Shown here: one piece after another, positions 8,401 to 18,429 of the stretch
Layout of the letters: every line of letters begins with the position of its first letter
Numbering within the stretch: position 1 is the first letter of the stretch
From: Roseateles sp. SL47
Lineage (GTDB): Bacteria > Pseudomonadota > Gammaproteobacteria > Burkholderiales > Burkholderiaceae_C
Assembly: GCF_026625885.1 (NCBI RefSeq)
Contig: NZ_CP113068.1
Span: 682,001 to 746,000, forward strand
Direction: 5' to 3'
Length of the DNA stretch: 64,000 nt
Position numbers and translations under genes: made by a program
Notes under the pieces: generated by a model
Seen by the model: the letters and a program-made list of their open reading frames with translations, nothing else
What the model was told of the DNA's origin: nothing
Database searches by the model: none

Positions 8401-11400
8401 GCGGTCTCCTCGGACATCGGATGGCTCACTGCAGCGGCCTGGGCCGGATGCACGGCGGGCGACGTCGGTTGGGCCAGAAACTCCAGCACCGCCGGAAACA
8501 CACGGGTCTCGATGTCCCGGCCAATCAGGCAGTCCTGATGGCCATGGCCGGCGATGATGCGGTAGTGATAGCGCCCAGGCATGGCCTGGTCGTAATAGTC
8601 CTTGAGCAGCTCGGCACTTTCGGCGCTGCACAGACCGTTGTCCTCGCCATGCAGCGACAGCACGGGGAAGGCGCTCAGCAGGGCCAGGCTCTTGGCCAGG
8701 CTGTCGAGATAGAGGCTGGCGCCCTGCCAGTCGGTAATCTCATGGCAGCGGGCGAAATGCACCGCCTGCGCCACTGTGTCCATGTTGAGCGGGCCGAAGT
8801 GGTCATCGATGAAATCCAGCACCGGCTGCCCCACATTGGCCAGCGCGAAGTCCCGCCCGTAGAGCAGGTCCATCCGGTGGCGCGTGGCCGTCCAGGGCGT
8901 GCGGCGGATGCTGGGCGGCGGCGGATTCTCAAGATCAAATTCCGCGTCGGGATAGGGCAGGCTGGCCAGCAGCCGGTCCATCACCTGATCCATCAGCGTG
9001 GGCGGCCCTTCGGGACGGAAGGCAAACTCCTGCAGCGGCAGATAGGGCCTCAGGTACTGCATCAGGACGCCCCGCAGGCTGTTGGTGGGGGACATCACCA
9101 TCAACGGGGTCACCTGGGAGATCACCAGCTTGCTGATGCGCGACACCAGTTGCCGACGCAGCCCGTAGAAGTGCTCCCACGGCTGCTCCCGCTCTTCCAG
9201 CAAGGCCATGTGCAGCATGACCGAGCCCATGCAGTGCGCAAAGAGGCAGAGCTGCTCCCGCCCGGTCTCACGCAGCACCCGGTCGACCGCCAGGGGGATG
9301 TCGTTGAACGCGGCCTCCTCGAAGGTCCAGGGCAGACGCGCGGTGGCCATGCCGGCGCTGGTGCGCATGTCCGCGATCCACACGTCATACCCCGCATCCC
9401 ACAGGATCTTCGCCGGGCCCGGCTGCACCGCGTGGTGGGCAAAGGTGTTGCCGCTGGCACTGTAGCCATGCAGCATCAGGATCGGCATGCCACCGGGCCG
9501 GGCATATCGGGTCAGGCGCACCAGCACCGGCCGGTCATCGTCCGGCCCCGGCCGATGCCGCAGGTCCTCCCGCTGGCGGCCGGCATCGGCCCAGCGGCCG
9601 GTGGTCATCTCCAGCACGGCCGGGGTGGGCAAGCCTGGCACCGCCCCAGGCAGGCGGTCGATGTGCCGGTCCGGCGCCACATCCGGCTTGCGGAAGGTCC
9701 AGGCATGCAGGCCGATGGTCATGCGCGCGATGTAGGCCATCAAGGCACCCACATCTCGAATGGCGCTGGGGGAGTCCTGCGCCTGGCGGATGCGAAGCAG
9801 CGGCATGCGTTCGCGCGCCAGGTAGTGCAGGTCCAGCGACAGCACGATCTGCGACTGCCCGGGCGGGGGCAGCAGCCCCGCCACCGGCTCCATCACCAGG
9901 CGGCTCAGTTGCGTCCAGGGGTTGCCGCGCCGCGTGTAGCTGATGCGCTTGCGGCCGCGCAGTCTTGCACCGGCCAGACGGGCCGCCCAGTCCGGGAGCG
10001 GGAGATCATCCGCCACCTGCACGTCATACCGCATCAAGCGCACCTCGCCCGCATGGCCGGACAGGTGCCAGGCGTTGACGATGCGGGCCCACAACCCGGC
10101 CTTGGGATCGCCGGGTTTCTTGGGGGCACTGCGAGAGGACATCCAGTCCAAGCCGCCCTGCACCGCATCCCGAAAACCCCGGTTCATGAACCAGGCCGCG
10201 AGGCCGCGGGCATGGCGACGCAGCGAGCTGGAGGCCTCGCGCTGGAAGGGAACGAGGGTGGCTTCGGCCAGTGGCATGGACAGAATGGCGGCGCGCTCGC
10301 CTCGTTCCTGGTGCCACCACAACCGGCCGTCGCCGTCGCTCGGGCCGACCACTTCATAGTGGCCCGGTGAGGTTTCGCGGGCTTCATACAGGCGCAGGAA
10401 GCTGCCAGGTGCGGCCACCAGCTGACGCTGCGGCCCCGGGCGCAGCAGTTCCGTCAGCACCTTGGGCTGGTAGATGAAGCCCAGCTCCAGGTATTTCACC
10501 GCCGAGCCCGGCGCCCCCGGCCATTGCACGAAACCGCCCAGCCGTTCGCGCACCTCCACCACGGTGGGTGTTTCGGTCTGCGGTGATGGCGACGGCACCG
10601 CGCGGAACCGGGGCCGGAGGGGTTCCTGCCGGCACGGGCCGGCATCCGCATCCAGGCCCCACAGGCCGATCAAGCGGTCCAGCGCGCGCACTGCCAGGGC
10701 GGTGATGGTGAGCGCCGGATTGATGGCCAGCGAGCCGGGCACGATGGCGCCATCCAGCACCACCAGATCCTCGAACACGCCCTCGCCATGGCCATGAAAC
10801 ACCTGCCCCAGGTGGTTCACGACGCCGTCCGTGCCCCGGTCCCCCATGGCGCAGCCGCCCAGCGGATGGACGCTGATCATGGGGCCACGCGCATCGTTGA
10901 GCAGAAAGGCCATTTCCGGCGGCAGCAATTGCCACAGCGGATTGCGCAGCAGGCGTGCCTGGTCGCGCTGCAGCCGCCGCTCCACCCATTCGTGGCGCCG
11001 GGCAATGTCGGGCTCGGACTTCAGGCCGGGCCACACCACGCCCAGCACACCGGGCTCCTGACTGTGGGCCGGCAGTTGCAGCGTGCCGGTGCCGCTGTCC
11101 TTGCCAATGATCGCCAGCGGGAGATACCGCTCGGTCACCGTCGGACGCACCGCAAACGGGTCATCAAAATCGGCGCGTTCTTCATGGTCACCCGGATGGG
11201 CCCGACCCAGCGCATCCAGCGTGGCCGCCAAGGCAAAACTCTCTTCAAAGAGCGTGCGCAGAGCCCCGGGCACCGCCAGGTCTTCCACCACAAAGTCCGG
11301 CTCGCCTTGCATGACGGCGGTGATGGTGGGCCCCACCTGGCGGGCCGCATGGGGCTGCTGCTCATCGGCGACGGCATGCACCGGAGTGGACAGGCCCTGA

Positions 11401-12470
11401 CCGACCGCAATCACATCCCCATTGCCGGAGAAGCGTTGCCCCAGCAGCCGCGACAAGCGCAGGCCGCGGCGCTGGGAGCGCATCAGGATTTCGGTGGACC
11501 CCAGGCTGCCAGCGGCCAGAATCACGCGCCGGGCCCGCACCACAAACGGGTCGCCCTGACGACGGCGCAGCAGCTCGTCGGTGTGCTGCACAAACACCTG
11601 CCAGCCGTCGCCGGGCACCTGCTCCAGATGCTCGACGCTGGCGCCACAGACCATCTCGGCGCCCGCGCGCCAGGCCTGCAGCAGCAGGCTGGTGTCCAGC
11701 GACTGCTTGGCTTCATGGTTGCAGCCGGTGGCGCAGTCTCCGCAGGCCACGCAGGCGCGGTGTTGCCAGTGGGCGGCGCCCTGCGGGCGCTCATCCATGG
11801 CCACCTGCAGACGAGCGGGCCGGGTGGCCGCACCGCCCAGCGCCTGAAGCGTCTGCAGCCGACGGGGCTGGTGGCCGTGCAGACGGAGGATGGTGTTGTC
11901 CCCGGCGCCATCCCGCACGCCCAGCAGCCGCTCGGCCCGGTCGAACCAGGGGCTCAGGTCTTCCTCCAGGAAAGGGCGCGGCCAGCCCGGCTCACGGAAG
12001 CGGCTGGCGTCCGGACGTTCCATGACGCCCGCATTGATGAGGGAGCCGCCACCCAGTCCGTTGGCGAGGGCCACACAGACATCCGGCCCCAGGCGCAGAT
12101 CAAACAGGCCCTCACGTCGTCCGGTGGGTTCGCTGGCACCGGCCGTGGCCATGCGCACATGGCCCGCCAGGTCGGCAAAACGGCTGGGGAAGGCACCGGG
12201 CAGATATTCACGCCCCCGCTCCAGCACGACCACCGACAGCCGACGCCCCCGGGCATCACATCGACCGGCCAGCGCATGAGCGGCTGCCGCGCCGCCATAA
12301 CCACTGCCGACGACCAGCACGTCCACCGTCGGAACCGTCCCCGCCTCTCCCGAAGTGACCCAGTCCTCCAGCGGACGGGACAGCCAGCGGGTGCCCAAGG
12401 GGCGGCCGGCCGGCGTGTGGGAATGATCTTCAGACTGGGTTGGCGGTGCCTCCCCGGACAGTGTGGCCAT
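8397..12470 (-). CDS. GMC oxidoreductase fused to alpha/beta hydrolase
   Basis: A 1357-residue two-enzyme fusion. The N-terminal ~600 residues are an FAD-dependent GMC oxidoreductase of the cholesterol-oxidase type: dinucleotide-binding GSGYGG at 55-60, a cysteine cluster C240-x2-C243-x2-C246-x3-C250, HPLGGC at 535-540, and a C-terminal SLAINPALTITA near 580-591. The C-terminal part (about 985-1340) is an alpha/beta hydrolase with oxyanion motif LHGYSASG (1000-1007) and nucleophile elbow AHCMGS, so Cys1080 takes the usual Ser place; LHGEDNG and GHGHQD supply candidate acid and His. The middle (about 620-980) is unassigned. Family members act on sterols or other hydrophobic alcohols, but the substrate here is unknown. 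The start overlaps the upstream kinase gene by 41 bases. Confidence 0.88.
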   Translation of the reverse strand: MATLSGEAPPTQSEDHSHTPAGRPLGTRWLSRPLEDWVTSGEAGTVPTVDVLVVGSGYGGAAAAHALAGRCDARGRRLSVVVLERGREYLPGAFPSRFADLAGHVRMATAGASEPTGRREGLFDLRLGPDVCVALANGLGGGSLINAGVMERPDASRFREPGWPRPFLEEDLSPWFDRAERLLGVRDGAGDNTILRLHGHQPRRLQTLQALGGAATRPARLQVAMDERPQGAAHWQHRACVACGDCATGCNHEAKQSLDTSLLLQAWRAGAEMVCGASVEHLEQVPGDGWQVFVQHTDELLRRRQGDPFVVRARRVILAAGSLGSTEILMRSQRRGLRLSRLLGQRFSGNGDVIAVGQGLSTPVHAVADEQQPHAARQVGPTITAVMQGEPDFVVEDLAVPGALRTLFEESFALAATLDALGRAHPGDHEERADFDDPFAVRPTVTERYLPLAIIGKDSGTGTLQLPAHSQEPGVLGVVWPGLKSEPDIARRHEWVERRLQRDQARLLRNPLWQLLPPEMAFLLNDARGPMISVHPLGGCAMGDRGTDGVVNHLGQVFHGHGEGVFEDLVVLDGAIVPGSLAINPALTITALAVRALDRLIGLWGLDADAGPCRQEPLRPRFRAVPSPSPQTETPTVVEVRERLGGFVQWPGAPGSAVKYLELGFIYQPKVLTELLRPGPQRQLVAAPGSFLRLYEARETSPGHYEVVGPSDGDGRLWWHQERGERAAILSMPLAEATLVPFQREASSSLRRHARGLAAWFMNRGFRDAVQGGLDWMSSRSAPKKPGDPKAGLWARIVNAWHLSGHAGEVRLMRYDVQVADDLPLPDWAARLAGARLRGRKRISYTRRGNPWTQLSRLVMEPVAGLLPPPGQSQIVLSLDLHYLARERMPLLRIRQAQDSPSAIRDVGALMAYIARMTIGLHAWTFRKPDVAPDRHIDRLPGAVPGLPTPAVLEMTTGRWADAGRQREDLRHRPGPDDDRPVLVRLTRYARPGGMPILMLHGYSASGNTFAHHAVQPGPAKILWDAGYDVWIADMRTSAGMATARLPWTFEEAAFNDIPLAVDRVLRETGREQLCLFAHCMGSVMLHMALLEEREQPWEHFYGLRRQLVSRISKLVISQVTPLMVMSPTNSLRGVLMQYLRPYLPLQEFAFRPEGPPTLMDQVMDRLLASLPYPDAEFDLENPPPPSIRRTPWTATRHRMDLLYGRDFALANVGQPVLDFIDDHFGPLNMDTVAQAVHFARCHEITDWQGASLYLDSLAKSLALLSAFPVLSLHGEDNGLCSAESAELLKDYYDQAMPGRYHYRIIAGHGHQDCLIGRDIETRVFPAVLEFLAQPTSPAVHPAQAAAVSHPMSEETA

Positions 12471-14229
12471 CTGCTACCTCCCTGCGCTGCCCGGCCAGTG
12501 CGGCCTGCATTGCGCTGATCAATTGTTCTTCGCTCACAGGCTTGTGCAACAGGGTCAGCCCGGCCTCATGCGCTTCCCGCAACCGCTCCGGCGCGGTGTC
12601 GCCGCTCACCAGCAGGGCGGGCAGCCCGGGGAACGCGCTGCGCAGCGAGCGTACGGCGGAGATGCCGTCTTCGCCACCCCTTAAACGGAAATCCGTCAAC
12701 AACAGGTCGGGCGGATGGCCCATGCTCTTCAGCAGGCCTTCCCGGGTGGAGCCGGCCACCAGCACCTGGCAGCCATGGGCCATCAGCAGCGCATGCATGG
12801 CCACCCGCACCGGTTCTTCGTCGTCGATGACCAGCACCCGGATCGGCGGCAGCGACCCGCCCTTGCGGGCTTCCTGGCCCGGCTGGATCTCGGCCGGGTC
12901 GGCCGCCGTCACATTCAGCATGAAGCTGGACCCTTGGCCGGGCACGGAGCGCAGCGCCAGATGCAGGTCCAGCAGGTCCACCAGACGGGTGACGATGGAC
13001 AAGCCCAGGCCCAGTCCCTTGGCGCGGTCCCGTTCGGGGTTGCCGACCTGGTAGAACTCTTCAAAGATGCGCGACTGCTCGTGATCCGGAATGCCCATGC
13101 CGGTGTCACGCACCGACAGGCGCCACAGCCCTTCGTCCTGGCCCCGGCTCACCTCCACCGACACTTCGCCACGCTGGGTGTATTTGATGGCGTTGTCGAT
13201 CAGGTTGCGCACCACCCGTTCCAGCAACACCGGGTCGCTTTCGACGCAGGCATCCGGCGGGCAGTCCAGGCGCAGCATCAGGTGCTTGCGCTGAGCGGCC
13301 GGCTGGAATTCGCGCTGCAGGCGGGACAGCCAGGGCTGCAGGGCAAACACCTGGTTGTTCACCGGCACCACCTGGGCATCCAGCTTGGAGATGTCCAGCA
13401 GCGCATCCATCTGGGAGGACAGCGACTGCAGCGCCAGATTCATCTGCGTGACGATGACCGTCCCCTCGTCATCCAGCGGCCGTTTGGCCAGCGCCGCGCC
13501 GAAAAGCGACAGGGTGTGCATCGGCTGGCGCAGGTCATGGCTGGCAGATGCGAGGAAGCGGGTCTTGGCCGCCATGGCCGATTCGGCCTGCGAAAGCGCC
13601 TGACGCAACTGCTGGTTGTTCTTGATCTGCTGCTGACGGATGAGCACCGATTCCGCAAAGACGCGGTAGGTGTCCTTGGCCAGACTGATCAGGATGACGG
13701 CGTAAAAGACGATCAGCGCGGCCAGCAGCACATTCAGCCAGCGGTCCTCGGCCGCCACGCCGCCCAGCCCCCAGGCCAGCGCATTGGCGACCGTCACCGG
13801 CCAGAGGAAAGCCTGGAACACCAACCGGTGACCGGCCGTGGTGGCCACGGCGCCGGCACACAGGCCCAGCAGCACGATGGTCTGCACGGTGCGCTGGAAG
13901 TCGGTCAGCCAGGGGGCCACACCCAGGGACGTGGCAAACACCGTCCCGTTGAGCAGGCTCAGGCCCACCGCCCAGTTCAGCCGGTGCTGCAGCGGCTCCT
14001 CATGCATGTCCGGCAAACGGCCGAGCATCCACCAGCGCAGCGCCAGCACCGCATACACCGCCGCCAGCCAGCCAAAGGCCAGCCCGGCGGGCACCACCGA
14101 GGTGCTCATCGCCGCCAGCGCCAGCGCGGCCAGACCCACCGGGTAGGGCACCCGGCGCCCCTGCTTGGCGATCAGCCGCAGCAGTTCCAGGTCGACGCTG
14201 GACTGCGCGCCGCTACGTTCGGCCGGCAT
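12430..14229 (-). CDS. Hybrid sensor histidine kinase/response regulator
   Basis: A 599-residue inner-membrane sensor. About six hydrophobic segments occupy residues 30-185. A HisKA domain follows with phospho-acceptor motif SHDLRQPMH, then a HATPase with N box LIDNAIKYT, G1 DTGMGIP and G2 KGLGLGLSI. A receiver domain ends the chain, with IDDEEP acid pocket, phospho-Asp in LLLTDFRLRGG and the conserved Lys in LLHKPVS. This SHDLRQP-type HK-REC layout is common in Burkholderiales. The 3' end overlaps the start of the oxidoreductase-hydrolase gene by 41 bases, suggesting co-transcription. An AT-rich stretch at about 14260-14310 is the likely promoter area. The signal sensed is unknown. Confidence 0.92.
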   Translation of the reverse strand: MPAERSGAQSSVDLELLRLIAKQGRRVPYPVGLAALALAAMSTSVVPAGLAFGWLAAVYAVLALRWWMLGRLPDMHEEPLQHRLNWAVGLSLLNGTVFATSLGVAPWLTDFQRTVQTIVLLGLCAGAVATTAGHRLVFQAFLWPVTVANALAWGLGGVAAEDRWLNVLLAALIVFYAVILISLAKDTYRVFAESVLIRQQQIKNNQQLRQALSQAESAMAAKTRFLASASHDLRQPMHTLSLFGAALAKRPLDDEGTVIVTQMNLALQSLSSQMDALLDISKLDAQVVPVNNQVFALQPWLSRLQREFQPAAQRKHLMLRLDCPPDACVESDPVLLERVVRNLIDNAIKYTQRGEVSVEVSRGQDEGLWRLSVRDTGMGIPDHEQSRIFEEFYQVGNPERDRAKGLGLGLSIVTRLVDLLDLHLALRSVPGQGSSFMLNVTAADPAEIQPGQEARKGGSLPPIRVLVIDDEEPVRVAMHALLMAHGCQVLVAGSTREGLLKSMGHPPDLLLTDFRLRGGEDGISAVRSLRSAFPGLPALLVSGDTAPERLREAHEAGLTLLHKPVSEEQLISAMQAALAGQRREVADGHTVRGGTANPV

Positions 14230-14374
14230 GGTGGAGATGGGCAGTTCCTGGCCACTGCCTCACATAAATTTTCATACCGACTGCAATTTTTGGTAATGCT
14301 TGTCTAGGGCCGGCAATATATCGTGTGCTTGAGTTGGACCCAAGGACATTCCCGACCAATCTACGTTGCCGGCC

Positions 14375-16801
14375 TCACGGCGGCGCACCGGAGCGTGACA
14401 GGAGCACGGCGAATGCGTCGGCGGACATGGGCTGGTGGAAGAAATACCCCTGGGCATCCATGTCGGCCAGGGACAACAACCATTGCTGCTGATCAAGGGT
14501 TTCCACCCCCTCGGCCGTGATGCCCAGGTTCAGACCGCTGGCCAGGGCCACGATGCTGCGCACCACCGCCTGGGCCGACCCTTCCGGCGCCTGGCCATTG
14601 ATGAAGCTGCGGTCGATTTTCAGCCGGTCCATCGGCAAGGCAATCAGCTGGGCCAGGGAGGAAAAACCCGTGCCGAAGTCATCCAGTGACAGGCGCACGC
14701 CCAGCGCCCGCAGCCGGTGCAGCGCCTGTTCGGTGGACACTTCCTGCGCGATCAGGGATTCGGTCAGCTCCAGTTCCAGCAGCCCGGCCGGGAATCGATG
14801 GCGCATGAGTGTCTGCGCCACGCGGTTGGGCATGTCGTCCTGATCGAACTGGCGGACCGACACATTCACCGCCACCCGCAGCTCCTCCAGCCCCTGGGCC
14901 CGCCAGGCCGCCGCCTGGGCCACCGCCTCGTCCAGGACCCATGCGCCAATGGCCGTGATCAGGCCCGTGTCCTCAGCCACCGGAATAAAACGCGACGGCG
15001 GCACGTCTCCCATCTCCGGATGGATCCAGCGCAGCAGCACCTCGGCCCCGACCATGCGTCCGCTGCGCAGGTCCACCACCGGCTGCCAGGCCAGGCAGAA
15101 CTGCTTCTGCTCCAGCGCCACCCGCAGGCCCTGCTCCAGCTTCAGCCGATGGCTGGCCACATCCGCCATGGCCGATTCAAACACCACCGCACGGCAGCGG
15201 CCACGCGCCTTGGCCTGGTACATGGCCGCATCCGCCGCCCGCAGCAGGGTGTGAGGGTTGTCTACATGGAGCGGATACAGCGCCACCCCCATGCTGGCGG
15301 TGATCAACACCGATTGAAGGATCGGACCTTGGGGCCCGCTCAGTTCCAGCGTGACCGGCCGGGCGACGGCCGCCAGCAGCTTCCCTGCGATCTGCAGGGC
15401 GATGTCCTCCCGGGCCGTCTGCCGCAACAGCACCACGAATTCGTCGCCGCCCAGCCGCACCGCCACGTCGTCCTTGCGCAGCAGGCTGCGGACGCGGGTG
15501 GACACCTGCTTGAGCAGATCGTCACCCGCATCATGGCCCAGCGTGTCGTTGATCGTTTTGAAGCCGTCCAGGTCCATGAAGAACAGCGCCACCGGCCCGT
15601 CGATCCCCTGCAAGGCCTGCTGAAGAAGCGCCCGGTTGCCCAGGCCGGTCAGCGCGTCATGCATGGCCTGGTGATGCAGCGCATGCTGCGCCTGGCGGAT
15701 CTCGCTGATGTCGGCAAAGCTCAGCACGTGATGGCTGGCCCGCCCGTCCTCATCCACCACCGCCGCAAAATGCTGCAAGGCCGGAAAATAGCTGCCATCG
15801 CGGCGGCGGCAGGTGACTTCACCGTGCCATTGGCGTGTGTCAGCTTCCCGCACCGCATCGCCCTGGCGGCGGGCAAACAGGAACTCGTCGGGTTGATGGC
15901 CGATGACCTCCTGCACGCTCCAGCCGGTGAGCTGGGCAAAAGCGCTGTTGCAGCTCAGCACCCGCTGGTCCCCGTCCAGGAAAAGAATGGCCTCGTCGGT
16001 GGCATCAAAAGCCACCGACGCCTGGCGCAGGCGGTTTTCTCGCTCCACCCGCTCACTGACATCCCGCACCATGCCGATGACCAGGCCCTCCGGTTCGAAA
16101 TGCCGGGCATGGATCTCCAGCCACCGGGCGGGCTCGCCGTCGGAGGTCCAGGCGCAGGTGATGTCCACCGGTGTGCCCACCTGCAGCAGCGCCTGCAGCG
16201 CGGCCTGGCCCCGGGCATCCAGCCCGAGGCTCAACTCCATCAGGCTTGCGGCGCGGGTGAGCGACAGCAGTTCCGGCACCGCTTCCTGGCCCACCCAGCG
16301 CAGGTGGTGGCCGGACTGATCCGCCCGCAGCTCCAGCACGGCCAGCCGGGCCGATTCCAGCGCGAGGCGCAGGCGCCGCTCGCCCTCCTCCGTCTTGCGT
16401 TCCACCGCCCGCCGCACCATCGCCATCCGGACGGTGGCGTTGAGTTCGCGCAGTTCGTAGGGTTTGAGCAAATAGCCGTAGGGGGCCGCCTCAGCGGCTC
16501 GTTTCAGGGTTTCCGGCTCGCCATAGGCGCTGAGGAAGATGACAGGGACTGCCAGCATCTCCCGCAGCTTGCGCGCGGCACTGATGCCGTCGCTGCCACG
16601 GTCCAGGTGAATGTCCATCAGCACCAGGTCCGGCTCGGTATGCCGCGCCAGCCTCAGCGCGTCCGGCTCGTTGGAGGCGATGCCCACCACCTCATAACCC
16701 AGTTCTTCCAACCCGGCTCGCAGGTCCAGGGCCACGATTCGTTCGTCTTCCACGATCTGGATACGCACCGATCGTTCAGCCTTGATCGCTGATTCATGCA
16801 T
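14375..16801 (-). CDS. Response regulator with PAS, GGDEF and EAL domains (c-di-GMP turnover)
   Basis: An 808-residue protein. The N-terminal receiver domain has acid pocket VEDER and phospho-Asp63 in LVLMDIHL. PAS segments (about 140-370) are followed by a diguanylate cyclase domain with an intact RLGGDEF signature, and by a C-terminal EAL phosphodiesterase domain in which the signature reads EVLLRW instead of EALLRW, with DDFGTGFSSL and KIDRSFI intact. Both catalytic domains look potentially active. It overlaps the 3' end of the HWE-type kinase gene by 8 bases, so the kinase is the obvious partner: a sensor feeding a bifunctional cyclic-di-GMP enzyme. Confidence 0.93.
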   Translation of the reverse strand: MHESAIKAERSVRIQIVEDERIVALDLRAGLEELGYEVVGIASNEPDALRLARHTEPDLVLMDIHLDRGSDGISAARKLREMLAVPVIFLSAYGEPETLKRAAEAAPYGYLLKPYELRELNATVRMAMVRRAVERKTEEGERRLRLALESARLAVLELRADQSGHHLRWVGQEAVPELLSLTRAASLMELSLGLDARGQAALQALLQVGTPVDITCAWTSDGEPARWLEIHARHFEPEGLVIGMVRDVSERVERENRLRQASVAFDATDEAILFLDGDQRVLSCNSAFAQLTGWSVQEVIGHQPDEFLFARRQGDAVREADTRQWHGEVTCRRRDGSYFPALQHFAAVVDEDGRASHHVLSFADISEIRQAQHALHHQAMHDALTGLGNRALLQQALQGIDGPVALFFMDLDGFKTINDTLGHDAGDDLLKQVSTRVRSLLRKDDVAVRLGGDEFVVLLRQTAREDIALQIAGKLLAAVARPVTLELSGPQGPILQSVLITASMGVALYPLHVDNPHTLLRAADAAMYQAKARGRCRAVVFESAMADVASHRLKLEQGLRVALEQKQFCLAWQPVVDLRSGRMVGAEVLLRWIHPEMGDVPPSRFIPVAEDTGLITAIGAWVLDEAVAQAAAWRAQGLEELRVAVNVSVRQFDQDDMPNRVAQTLMRHRFPAGLLELELTESLIAQEVSTEQALHRLRALGVRLSLDDFGTGFSSLAQLIALPMDRLKIDRSFINGQAPEGSAQAVVRSIVALASGLNLGITAEGVETLDQQQWLLSLADMDAQGYFFHQPMSADAFAVLLSRSGAPP

Positions 16802-18329
16802 GAGGGTCTCCCGTGCCGTCGTCCAGCCCGTCCCGGGGCCAGCTCAGGCGGGCACAGGTGCCGCCACACCGCTCGATCGAAAACCGCGCGCCACATTGAC
16901 CCGCCAACAGCGGCAGCAGCTGGAACCCCAGGCTGCGGGCTGCGGAGACATCGATGCCGTCCGGCAGCCCCACACCGTCATCGGCCACCTCCAACCAGGG
17001 CAGCGGCTCACGCGGGCCGGTGGTGCCGCCATCCAACAGGCCTTCGGTACGACCGCCCAGCCGCACGCTGATGGAGCCGTTGCGCCCGTCCGGAAACGCA
17101 TGCTTGATGGCATTGGTCACCAGCTCGGTCACCACCAGGCCGCAGGGAATGGCGTGGGAGAGGTCCATGCGCCAGGGATGCCCGGCCGGCACCTCCACCG
17201 CCAGTTGGATCTGCTCGCTGGCCCCCAGGAAGGTGTGGCGCAGCAGGTGCACCAGCTGCCGCAGGTAAGGTCCCATGTCGAGCGCATTGAAATCCGAGCG
17301 CTCGTACAGCAGTTGGTGCATCAGCGCCATGGAATGCACGCGGCTCTGGCTGTCCCGCAAGGCGTCCTTCACCTGCTCGTCGGCATGTCGGGCCTGCAGG
17401 TTCAGCAGGCTGGAAATGACCTGGAGGTTGTTCTTGACGCGGTGGTGGACCTCATTGAGCAGCGCGGTTTTTTCTGTCAGGGCCCGTTCGATCTGGTCCT
17501 GGGTGGCTCGCCGTTCGGTCACATCGTTGATGGTGACCAGCACCTGCTGGCCGTCCGAATCCGGCAGGGGATTCAGGCCGATCTCCACCGAGAACTCGCT
17601 ACCGTCGCGGCGCAGGGCATACAGCTCCTGGCGCTCGGCCATGTAGCGCAGCGACGGCTGCCGCATGAAGCTGCGCACCAGCCCGTGATGGCCGGTGCGC
17701 TGCCGCTGCGGCACCAGTTCATGCACGGACAGCCCGGTCAGTTCGTCCTTGGTGTAGCCGAACATGCGGGCCATGCTTTCATTGGCCAGGGCAATACGCC
17801 CATCGGCATCGATCAGGCCCATGCCCACGGTGGCGCCTTCAAAGGCGCGGCGGAAGCGGTCTTCACTGCGGGCCAGCGCCCGCTCGCTATTGCGCCGCGC
17901 GCTGATGTCCATGCCCGAGGCGATGAGATGGGTGACCAGGCCCTGGTCGTCCACCAGCGGCGCGAGCATGAAGTCCACATCCATGCGGCTGTCGCCAGCC
18001 ATGCGGGCCACGACGTCGCGCCGCACGGTGTCCCCGCTGGCCACGCGCAGGACCGCGTCCTCCATCCAGTGGACCAGCAAGGGATCGTGAGTCCACCAGG
18101 CGGTCTGCCAGAAGGGGCGGCCGATGACATCGTCCTTGCTGAGGCCCCCGGCCTCCAGCGGTGCACGGTTGGTTTCGATGACACGGCCATCCGGCAGCAG
18201 CACCCCGACAAACACAAACAGGTTGTCCAACACCTGCCGCAAGCGCGACGCGTTGTCCTGTTCCAGCTCCTGGATGGCCGACAACGCGGACACGGCGGTC
18301 AGGGTGACCGAACTTGCATGGCCAGACAT
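16794..18329 (-). CDS. PAS sensor histidine kinase, HWE/HisKA_2 type
   Basis: A 511-residue kinase without membrane segments. Two PAS/PAC units (about 30-155 and 160-285) precede the phospho-acceptor motif EVHHRVKNNLQVISSLL, characteristic of HisKA_2/HWE-like kinases, and then a HATPase domain (VVTELVTNAIKHAF, DDGVGLPDG). I placed the start at 18329 because GGGAGGT lies just upstream of that ATG; an upstream in-frame ATG at 18428 lacks such a site. It overlaps the next gene, a REC-GGDEF-EAL protein, by 8 bases, and probably phosphorylates that receiver. Confidence 0.9.
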   Translation of the reverse strand: MSGHASSVTLTAVSALSAIQELEQDNASRLRQVLDNLFVFVGVLLPDGRVIETNRAPLEAGGLSKDDVIGRPFWQTAWWTHDPLLVHWMEDAVLRVASGDTVRRDVVARMAGDSRMDVDFMLAPLVDDQGLVTHLIASGMDISARRNSERALARSEDRFRRAFEGATVGMGLIDADGRIALANESMARMFGYTKDELTGLSVHELVPQRQRTGHHGLVRSFMRQPSLRYMAERQELYALRRDGSEFSVEIGLNPLPDSDGQQVLVTINDVTERRATQDQIERALTEKTALLNEVHHRVKNNLQVISSLLNLQARHADEQVKDALRDSQSRVHSMALMHQLLYERSDFNALDMGPYLRQLVHLLRHTFLGASEQIQLAVEVPAGHPWRMDLSHAIPCGLVVTELVTNAIKHAFPDGRNGSISVRLGGRTEGLLDGGTTGPREPLPWLEVADDGVGLPDGIDVSAARSLGFQLLPLLAGQCGARFSIERCGGTCARLSWPRDGLDDGTGDPHA

Positions 18330-18429
18330 CGGACCTCCCTGGCTGGCCAGCGATGCGCCGGCCGGTGAGCCTGTCTTCTCGAATCCATCGATTCTCAGCA
18401 TCATCTGCAATGCAGGGCTGCTTTGCAAT

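Noticed and set aside
16782..18368. Long plus-strand frame opposite the HWE kinase and similar long antisense frames elsewhere
   Set aside because: High-GC codon structure produces long open frames opposite real genes; these are rich in His, Gln and Arg and lack family motifs.
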